Source: Synergistaceae bacterium
Lineage (GTDB): Bacteria; Synergistota; Synergistia; Synergistales; Aminobacteriaceae
DNA length: 21,014 nt
Direction of reading: 5' to 3'
NCBI GenBank assembly: GCA_009776565.1
Contig: WRNQ01000012.1
Coordinates: forward strand, 1-21,014
Shown here: in pieces, positions 14,825 through 21,014 of the stretch
How the letters are laid out: each line of letters opens with the position of its first letter
Numbering within the stretch: position 1 is the stretch's first letter
Notes under the pieces: model-generated
The model's database searches: none
Seen by the model: only the letters and a program-made list of their open reading frames with translations
Told to the model about the DNA's origin: nothing
Program-made: the position numbers and the translations under genes

Positions 14825-17800
14825 TCAAGTCTCACACGGATCAGAGCCGAAAGTTTGCTCATTAAACATATCAAGTGCAGATTGAGGAATAATAAAAAAT
14901 CCATACGCAGCATCTAACGCCGCTGTCCCAATAGCTTTCAAAACCAGTCCTATCATAGTAAGGACACCCACCGCCGTTACGCCTTCCGCCACTGCCTCCG
15001 GATCCACAGTAATCGGTATTGCTTCCAGTGATGTCTGTGGTTGTAGTTGTGTTTCCGGTTGTGTTTCCGTCTGTTCTTGCTTTTTTAACCTCGTTGCTTG
15101 AAAATCATAGCTTATTATACCATCCCCTTCGTACCAGTATTCCACTTCAAACACGGCTTTGCTGTTTTGATATGAAAACGTGTTAGGGTTTGCCCTGGTT
15201 CCCAAATTATACTCAGGCGCTCCGGGAAGGCCGTTGTAGATTATGGGGGTTAAATTTCTTATCGCCCTGCCCAAAAAGGTCCCTGTCGAATAATTAGCCA
15301 GTTGCGCTTGCGCAAGCGCCGGCGGCCAGCCCTCAGGTTTTATTTCCCAGATATAACCAGTGTAGCGGTCTAATAAATCCACGCGGCCCAAAAGAGTCGC
15401 AGGAATCAAAGGATTTCGTCGATTAGATGGATTATACAGGGGGTTGTTATATCTTAACCAACGCTCAATCGTTATACTTGGGTTAAGCATTCTTATATTA
15501 TATTGGACTTGGCGGTGAATCTCACCGGGGCTGTTTAAAACGCTTAAATCTATTGCGCAGCCTGTAGAATCAGTATATATCAATGGATTGTTCCGGCAGT
15601 AAGCGTAGGGGTGCAAAGAAAGCGGCGCGCCGATAAACCCCTTCACTGCGTCAACGCCTGTAAAGCACCCTAATAACGGCTCATACTCCCTTGCCTGGGC
15701 AAAATATGTTTGGGCGATATTATCGTATTGGTAGCCTGTGTAACCAAATGGCTGCGCGATACTTTGATTGCCGGTCAGATCGTTACCGAACTCGTCATAA
15801 GCGTATGAGTCCGTAAGATTACCTAAACCGTCAATATACCTGAGAGGGCTGCCCAAGTCATCCTGCAAAAAGATGTGTCCGCCGGTTTCGTCAACCGAAC
15901 TGACAACATTGTCATCCCAGACGAAAGTCTGTGTCCGGGTATCATCGCTCATTTGCAGCAGGTTGTGACGCCGCTTTGTAAGGTCGAGGGTGTAGCTGAT
16001 GTTTTTTGCAGGGTTTAGGTCATCTGTGATCTGCTTGCCTACCCTGAAGCCCAATCCGTTATACTCGTAATTTGACGCCTGCCCGGCGGCGTTGACCGCC
16101 CTGGTCAGGCGGTTGAGCGGACTGTACTCGTAGGTGTTCCTGATACTATCGTTCTCAAGTATCTGTGTTAAGTTGCCCCGCGCGTCATAGTAAAAATCTT
16201 GTACACGGTTGGCGCCTTCAAGACGCGTGAGCTGATTTAGCGGGTTATAGGCATAATCCGTCCTGACGCCTTTATCAATCGCAAAGTCCCTATTGCCATA
16301 CCCGTCATAACCAAACTTCTTTATTGGAGTATTATCCTTTGTAACGCCGGTCAATCTGGATAGCTCATCATAGGCGTATTGATATTTGCCGCCCTCTTCC
16401 TCCATACCGCGCCTGAACTCTTCAACGCAGGTCTTGTTCATCATGCTGTCATAAGTATAAACGTATTTATCCAGAACGCCTTCTCTATCGCTGTGCGTGA
16501 GTTCGGACAGCAATCCCGTATCATTATATGAAAACTGTGTCCTGACGCCGTTTGAAAATATCTTATCGCTTAATCTGCTGTTTTGGTCGTAGACATATTC
16601 AATTTGATTGTTCCCGTCAATTAAAGCCTTGAGCCTTAAAAACTCATCGTACCTATACTCAACGGACTTGCCGTCCGGATATACAATGCCGGTTCTCTGG
16701 CCTTCAGCACCGTATGTATACGCGACCTCTTTACCACTGTGGTCAGTTACTTTTTTTGCCCTGCCGGCCTCGTCAACTTCGATCGCTGTTATGCCCAGCC
16801 AATCTTTAATCCCGATCAACTGTTTCAATGGGTTATATGAAAGCTTGACGCTCTTGCCATCCGGGTATTTAACTTCCTCAAGCTGATTTGACTTGTTATA
16901 CGCGTATTTTGTCAGAAACCCGTCTTGATCCAACTTGCTCAGGACATTGCCCATTTCGTCATAAGTATAGGCTTCGGCATTGCCAATTGCGTCAATAATT
17001 TTCTCGATTTGGCCTGACTTGTCGCGTTTGTATTCAGTAACATGGAGTTTGGTGTTCTGCTCATTAATCTTCTTTGCCTCGTTTACCTCGGCAAATTGTT
17101 TGACTTCGATCAGATTACCCTGACGGTCATAATCATATTCTGATCTGTTACCAAGAGGGTCGATTACAGAAATCAACTTGCCTGACGGCGAATAAGCGAA
17201 TCCTGTTACACTATTATTTGCGTCTGTTATACTGATTATGTTCCCTACCGCGTCATACGCATATTTCTTTATCTGACCTTTGTTGCTGCGTATACAAGTT
17301 ATCTGATTCAGGCAGTTGTACTCGTAGTTTAGCGCATACCCGTCCTGTGAAGTCTGTGACGTGATGTTCTTGTTCGCGTCATAAGCATATACCGTACTCC
17401 TTCCATCAGGATATGTCGCTCTTTCCAGTAAACCGCCCGGCATATAATCAAATGTTGTTATTCTGCCGGCAGGATCAGTAATACGGGAAATATGGCCAAG
17501 CGGAGTGTAGCTATACTTTAGCTCCCGGCCGGTGACGTCGGTTTCACTGATTTTCCGCCCTGCCTTATCGTACGCGAAAACGCTCTTATGCCCAAGCGGA
17601 TCTGTAATTCCGGTTACCTGACCCATATTATTATACTCAATACCCGTTTTGGCGCCGCCGGGCTCTATTATTTCACTAATTCTGTTTAGAGGGTCATAGG
17701 ATAAGTATGTATCGTCGCCTCGGGGGTTCGTTATCTTTGTTCTGTTGCCGTTTGGATCATATTCATACCTAACTCCGGAACCATTTGCGTTTATCACGCG

Positions 17801-20095
17801 TTCAAGCCTATTTAACTTGTCGTATTCAAACGATGTAACACCGCCGTTTGCGTCGACCTGTTTCGAGACGTTCCACATTAGATCATATTCAAATTCAACT
17901 TCATTTCCCTCCTGATCAGTTATTTTGCTTGGTTTTCCCAAGCAGTTGTATTCACTTTTTATAACGCCGCCGTCAAAGTCCGTAATTTTTATTACTTTGC
18001 CGTTGGCGTCATACTCGTAACCGCGTTTATGTCCGTCAGCGCTAACTACTTTTGTTATGTCATCTCTGGCATTGTACTCATATCCGGTTCTATTTCCGTT
18101 ACCATCGCTAGTGGTAATAACACGGTTTAATTCATCATATTCATATTCATATTTCGTTTCCGACATTGGCTCGCTTATGGTTATGATATTGCCCTGGCTG
18201 TCATATTCAAGAGTTACCTCGCTGCCATCAGGTTGTGTGATCTTAACTGGATGACCATTTTTATCATAATCTGTTTTGGTTTTACATCCTATAGCGTCGA
18301 CCACTTCTGTGACATTGCCGTGGGAGTCATAGCTCATCCTGATCTTTTCATCTCCGCTCAGCTTTACGCGTACGGGTTTATTTAGCCGGTTATATTCTGT
18401 TTCAACCGTTTCACCGAGCGGGTTCGTGACCTTTATTGTATTGCCCCTGCCATCATAGGAGTATTTTGTTTCATTGCCTTTTTTATCTATAAATAATGTG
18501 CGAAGGTTCTGATCATTGTACTCATACTTCTCAAACCCATCTGAATAGATTGTACCAACGCTTCTATATCTCTCATCATGAACGTATGTGATTTCATTGC
18601 CGTTTTGCTGTGTTAGTATCAGCTTCTTCTCATCATCTTTATATTCATACAAAATCTCTCCGCTGTCCGGAAAGGCCTGATGCTTTATACGGCCAGCCTT
18701 GTCGTACTTATTGTTCAGAATATTGACCCCACAGGGGTTTACGATCTCCGCCAGTTTGTTTTCCATATAGCCGTACTGGTACTTACCGCCGTTCTCATCC
18801 GCAACGCAAATCAAAGTATCTTCCTCGTACTCAAAACTGACGGTTCTGCCTGCGTTATCTGTGACTTGCCTTAATTTATCATTTTCATAACTGAAACTAA
18901 ATGATGAAGATGAATTGTTTTCCGCTTTTTGTAGTATTCCCGCTTCATCATAGATTAACTTTATGTAGTTGCCGTTTCTGTCCTCTTTGCCTGTCAGCTT
19001 GCCTTTTTGGTCAAATATGTATTTTAACCCGCTATGGGCTTGATATATCAGGTTGTCGTTTTTTTTCTTCAGGGAATTATCTGCGCCCTGGCTCTGATAA
19101 TACTGCCCTCTGTCGCTTTTTATAAATATCTCCTGCTTGCCGTCTTCAAGGAATACGGTAGCTTTGTCCTCCTGATCGGAAACGCTGGCCTCAAAGCTAT
19201 GTACCCATCCAAACCCAAGGGAATTCCTGCGTTGTTCCAGCGCATTATAGATCATCCCAAATGACATAGGGAACAGTCCTTTTGTCTTGAGATACTCCTT
19301 TTGATAAATAAAATTGCCTGTCGCCAGGTTAACCGGGTCGCCGCCAACCGAACAACAAGTATTATTCACCCCAAAAAGAGATGCGATAAAGGCGCCTATG
19401 GAATTCGCTTCAGTAAAAGCTGCTATGCCCCTTAATCCTATATCTCCAAGCATTTCTATGAATTGCCCGACAAACTCAGACCAGCGTTTCGATCTGACAA
19501 AGCCAGACTCCCACCGCTTCATTGTTTGTTCAAGTTCGTCAACGCCTTTTTCATACTTATTTATCGCTTCCATCAGCTTTCCTAAGCTGTTCTGGCATCC
19601 TTCTATTTCTCTCGATGAAGAATTTATTTCATTTAAAACAGATAGTTTCGAATATCTAAAACTATTATTGAGCTGTTTCAGCTTCTGCAAATCAGAACGG
19701 TACCTGTCATATTCGTCAATTGCCTTCTGACAATTGCGGCAAACAGCTGCCTTTGCTTGCCGTGATAAACTTAACAGATTTTTTGCGCCGCTGGCGTTTC
19801 CGCCGAATAGTCCCGCAAAGCTTAATGCCTGCCTGTTTAGGTTTTCCGATAAATCCAGGACTTTTTTAAGCGTATCCCTGATAAGAAGAAGATTGTTAAT
19901 ATACACTGAAAAGTCATCTTCCCACTGCCCGCTTTTCCCGGAAAAAACCTCTGAACTTTCTCCTTTCCAGCCATTAGTAGTTAGATTATCGGCAGCTTGG
20001 GATACTTCTTTTTTTATGCTGTTTATATCAACTAAAGCTTTATCTAGAAGCTTAATAACTCGTTCAAGGGTTGGAATGCTTAGTTGAAAATCCAT
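14825..20095 (-). CDS. RHS-repeat polymorphic toxin with N-terminal WXG100-like domain and C-terminal PD-(D/E)XK-like nuclease
   Basis: 1756 residues, with AGGAGGT just before the ATG. Residues 1-100 form a WXG100-like hairpin with NGWKGESS (W43-K-G45), followed by more helices to about 245. DUF6531-type sequence starts near 251 (GGDPVNLATGNF). Some three dozen YD repeats (YEYDxxGN, YSYD) then build the RHS shell, closing with a core motif ending NNPLIYTDSTG near 1513. The variable tip follows: GRVDLLDRYTG and YIWEIKPEGW give Asp1573, Glu1584 and Lys1586, the D...ExK signature of restriction-endonuclease-fold toxins, then AQAQLANY. A Gln/Thr/Pro linker and a hydrophobic stretch (about 1710-1738) end the protein. 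The RHS cage should hold a DNase delivered through EssC. No immunity gene follows the stop. Domain calls are firm; the nuclease is inferred. Confidence 0.9.
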   Translation of the reverse strand: MDFQLSIPTLERVIKLLDKALVDINSIKKEVSQAADNLTTNGWKGESSEVFSGKSGQWEDDFSVYINNLLLIRDTLKKVLDLSENLNRQALSFAGLFGGNASGAKNLLSLSRQAKAAVCRNCQKAIDEYDRYRSDLQKLKQLNNSFRYSKLSVLNEINSSSREIEGCQNSLGKLMEAINKYEKGVDELEQTMKRWESGFVRSKRWSEFVGQFIEMLGDIGLRGIAAFTEANSIGAFIASLFGVNNTCCSVGGDPVNLATGNFIYQKEYLKTKGLFPMSFGMIYNALEQRRNSLGFGWVHSFEASVSDQEDKATVFLEDGKQEIFIKSDRGQYYQSQGADNSLKKKNDNLIYQAHSGLKYIFDQKGKLTGKEDRNGNYIKLIYDEAGILQKAENNSSSSFSFSYENDKLRQVTDNAGRTVSFEYEEDTLICVADENGGKYQYGYMENKLAEIVNPCGVNILNNKYDKAGRIKHQAFPDSGEILYEYKDDEKKLILTQQNGNEITYVHDERYRSVGTIYSDGFEKYEYNDQNLRTLFIDKKGNETKYSYDGRGNTIKVTNPLGETVETEYNRLNKPVRVKLSGDEKIRMSYDSHGNVTEVVDAIGCKTKTDYDKNGHPVKITQPDGSEVTLEYDSQGNIITISEPMSETKYEYEYDELNRVITTSDGNGNRTGYEYNARDDITKVVSADGHKRGYEYDANGKVIKITDFDGGVIKSEYNCLGKPSKITDQEGNEVEFEYDLMWNVSKQVDANGGVTSFEYDKLNRLERVINANGSGVRYEYDPNGNRTKITNPRGDDTYLSYDPLNRISEIIEPGGAKTGIEYNNMGQVTGITDPLGHKSVFAYDKAGRKISETDVTGRELKYSYTPLGHISRITDPAGRITTFDYMPGGLLERATYPDGRSTVYAYDANKNITSQTSQDGYALNYEYNCLNQITCIRSNKGQIKKYAYDAVGNIISITDANNSVTGFAYSPSGKLISVIDPLGNRSEYDYDRQGNLIEVKQFAEVNEAKKINEQNTKLHVTEYKRDKSGQIEKIIDAIGNAEAYTYDEMGNVLSKLDQDGFLTKYAYNKSNQLEEVKYPDGKSVKLSYNPLKQLIGIKDWLGITAIEVDEAGRAKKVTDHSGKEVAYTYGAEGQRTGIVYPDGKSVEYRYDEFLRLKALIDGNNQIEYVYDQNSRLSDKIFSNGVRTQFSYNDTGLLSELTHSDREGVLDKYVYTYDSMMNKTCVEEFRRGMEEEGGKYQYAYDELSRLTGVTKDNTPIKKFGYDGYGNRDFAIDKGVRTDYAYNPLNQLTRLEGANRVQDFYYDARGNLTQILENDSIRNTYEYSPLNRLTRAVNAAGQASNYEYNGLGFRVGKQITDDLNPAKNISYTLDLTKRRHNLLQMSDDTRTQTFVWDDNVVSSVDETGGHIFLQDDLGSPLRYIDGLGNLTDSYAYDEFGNDLTGNQSIAQPFGYTGYQYDNIAQTYFAQAREYEPLLGCFTGVDAVKGFIGAPLSLHPYAYCRNNPLIYTDSTGCAIDLSVLNSPGEIHRQVQYNIRMLNPSITIERWLRYNNPLYNPSNRRNPLIPATLLGRVDLLDRYTGYIWEIKPEGWPPALAQAQLANYSTGTFLGRAIRNLTPIIYNGLPGAPEYNLGTRANPNTFSYQNSKAVFEVEYWYEGDGIISYDFQATRLKKQEQTETQPETQLQPQTSLEAIPITVDPEAVAEGVTAVGVLTMIGLVLKAIGTAALDAAYGFFIIPQSALDMFNEQTFGSDPCET

Positions 20096-20103
20096 TTTAC
20101 CTC

Positions 20104-20184
20104 CTAATCAAATCGCTTGTGATAATTCCTGTACGTTTGTGACAATTCCTGTCCGCCGATGTTAGAGATTTTTTTATCCTGCAT
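20104..20184 (-). other. Short leader with tandem 20-bp repeats; remnant of a small partner gene
   Basis: Between the immunity gene and the RHS gene lie two tandem 20-bp copies (ACAGGAATTRTCACAARCG). On the minus strand one frame reads KKSLTSADRNCHK, close to KKKSLTSSDRNYHE at the end of the gene at 14017. The stretch is therefore probably the surviving 3' end of a second small helical gene. A different frame is open from ATG 20184 to TAG 20104 (26 residues, ending TYRNYHKRFD), but it has no ribosome binding site. The TAG overlaps the AGGAGG that serves the RHS start. Confidence 0.5.
20119..20175. repeat. Two further copies of the GTGAYAATTCCTGT motif
   Basis: Copies begin at 20119 and 20139 on the plus strand. 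The second extends to a 37-base match with 14041-14077 including the T run. They sit 25-80 bases before the RHS start, so a regulatory role cannot be excluded, but the length of the match favours a coding remnant. Confidence 0.65.
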
Positions 20185-20199
20185 ATTAATTACAAAAGA

Positions 20200-20832
20200 T
20201 TAATCATTTTTACATTTATTGGTATAATGCCAACTTGTGAAGCTCAAATTCCGAATATCTAATGTGGACTTTATTATACTTACAAGATGATACCCGTATG
20301 GATCAATTATTGTTTCCGGTGAAAATATATTTTTCAGTTTTTGTAAATCATCATTCGAAAAATCGAAAAGCCTGAAATTCTCCGGATGAGCTTTATTCTC
20401 AAAGAAAACCTGTTCAAGGTATTTATTTTCCCTTTCAATCGCCAAATCATCAAACCCTTGGCGGTTTTCCAGCCATTTATTAAACCCTTCATCTTCGCCA
20501 TACATTTCTTTTGCGATAATTAATGATATTTCTTCAAGATACCCCCAATCAATATAAAACGAGCTAATAGATTTTCCTTTGTTTAAAATAATGAAGCCAA
20601 CCCCGTGGTCTTCACTATGTTCAAAATATAATACTGGTATTTTTTCAGATAGGGCAATAATCTCCTCACAGAATCCATACCCGGTTGCAAAGTCGACGTC
20701 TGCATCGTGCTTAGTCAGGATATAACACCACTTTGCGTTAAGGCTATCCAGGTACATATCTTCTTTTAAATACTCTCTGGCCACAGTTTCGTTTTTTGAG
20801 AGTATTAGATTGGCGCTGGTAAATTCACTCAT
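20200..20832 (-). CDS. Putative immunity protein
   Basis: 210 residues, acidic and soluble, with no signal peptide or membrane helix. Segments include EDMYLDSLNAKWCYILTKHD, a middle stretch HGVGFIILNKGKSISSFYID and the end SWHYTNKCKND. GAGGAG lies 6-7 bases before the ATG. I recognise no named family. The immunity call rests on context: a small acidic protein beside a polymorphic toxin, with a diverged truncated paralogue (1992-2198) fused to toxin-gene debris, a pattern usual for immunity genes. It lies upstream of the RHS gene, whereas immunity genes normally follow their toxin, so it could protect against a toxin encoded beyond the window's right edge, or against this RHS toxin. Cytoplasmic location would suit a nuclease toxin. 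Confidence 0.65.
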   Translation of the reverse strand: MSEFTSANLILSKNETVAREYLKEDMYLDSLNAKWCYILTKHDADVDFATGYGFCEEIIALSEKIPVLYFEHSEDHGVGFIILNKGKSISSFYIDWGYLEEISLIIAKEMYGEDEGFNKWLENRQGFDDLAIERENKYLEQVFFENKAHPENFRLFDFSNDDLQKLKNIFSPETIIDPYGYHLVSIIKSTLDIRNLSFTSWHYTNKCKND

Positions 20833-20864
20833 AATAAACTCCTCTTATTTCCTGTAACGTTGGC

Positions 20865-20921
20865 ATTATACTAACGAGCAAAAACATTTGCACAAATTGT
20901 ATTTTTCGCTCGTAAGTATAA
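20865..20921 (-). promoter_or_regulatory. Promoter-overlapping inverted repeat before the immunity gene
   Basis: Arms 20866-20884 and 20902-20921 (TTATACTTACGAGCGAAAAA and its near complement) pair with one mismatch and one bulge around a 17-base loop that itself contains ATTTG/CAAAT. On the minus strand the inner-side arm ends in a perfect -10 box TATAAT (20865-20870), about 33 bases before the immunity ATG. The -35 is weak (TTGTGC or GTGCAA). No T run follows, so an operator is as likely as a terminator. Confidence 0.45.
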
Positions 20922-21006
20922 CTTTATGCACAAGCCGCCGTATCTGTAGTTTGTCGCTGCACGACCGGCGTCTGCGCACCCATTCGCTGCAATTCATTTC
21001 GCTCAT
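20866..21006 (-). CDS. Short open frame of 46 residues, doubtful
   Basis: ATG at 21006, stop at 20866. It is rich in Arg and Cys (CSEWVRRRRSCSD, NLCKCFCSLV) and runs straight through the inverted repeat ahead of the immunity gene. The upstream region is cut by the window end, so a ribosome binding site cannot be judged. The composition looks more like translated repeat sequence than a real protein. It is listed so that the stretch is accounted for. Confidence 0.2.
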   Translation of the reverse strand: MSEMNCSEWVRRRRSCSDKLQIRRLVHKVILTSEKYNLCKCFCSLV

Positions 21007-21014
21007 GGGTATAA

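Noticed and set aside
14669..14917. Repeat-encoded peptides on both strands across the minisatellite (NAANAAN-like on plus, ALAALAA-like on minus)
   Set aside because: Any 9-bp repeat without stops gives such frames; no start signal is linked, and the minus-strand one overlaps the RHS gene end.
20931..21014. Integron attC-like or group II intron-like secondary structure at the right edge
   Set aside because: There are palindromes such as ACCCAT/ATGGGT and GTCG/CGAC, but no conserved attC core pair or intron domain V could be identified in the bases available.

Overview
The window reads as a low-GC Gram-positive (Bacillota, most likely Clostridia). The evidence is strong GGAGG-type ribosome binding sites, an EssC-type ATPase of the Firmicutes type VIIb secretion system (T7SSb), WXG100-like proteins, a lipobox lipoprotein and a C39-peptidase exporter remnant. 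No rRNA, tRNA or CRISPR array was seen. By eye, the EssC and RHS genes look richer in G+C than the lipase operon and the left-hand debris.

Layout. (1) 1-1169, + strand: the end of an ABC transporter ATPase, a multi-spanning permease and a small one-helix membrane protein. (2) 1292-1995, + strand: a RelB/DinJ-like antitoxin and YafQ-like toxin pair with its own promoter and a strong hairpin terminator. (3) 1992-5250: a gene graveyard. It contains a truncated paralogue of the putative immunity gene found at the far right, two pieces of a second copy of the lipase toxin gene, an IS21-type end with six tandem 22-23 bp repeats, a collapsed C39-peptidase ABC exporter, a possible effector-binding-domain fragment and a 5'-truncated Ig-like (BIG2) surface protein. 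(4) 5252-9992, + strand: a tight operon of lipoprotein, a 1016-residue alpha/beta-hydrolase (DUF2974/Mbeg1-like lipase) protein with a helical C-terminal domain, and a 93-residue WXG100-like protein. (5) 10024-20832, - strand, convergent with the operon: read 5' to 3', a putative immunity gene, a 1756-residue RHS toxin with an N-terminal WXG100-like domain and a PD-(D/E)XK-like nuclease tip, a 9-bp minisatellite, a WXG100 protein, a small helical protein and a FHA-less EssC ATPase.

How it may work. The two convergent blocks look like two effector modules feeding one T7SSb ATPase. In the RHS module the export domain is N-terminal, as in LXG/WXG toxins. In the lipase module the export-like helical domain is at the C terminus and a lipoprotein gene sits next to the toxin. 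That is the reversed architecture I recall for the Staphylococcus aureus lipase TslA, with lipoprotein immunity partner TilA and small Tla partners. The lipase operon (5252-9992) is the most interesting item, because it seems to be a distant and enlarged version of that system with a long Pro/Thr/Ala-rich N terminus. The scars on the left show that the same toxin and immunity families have been duplicated, diversified and destroyed here, as expected in an antibacterial arms-race locus. EsaA, EssA, EssB and EsaB are not in the window, so secretion would need genes elsewhere.
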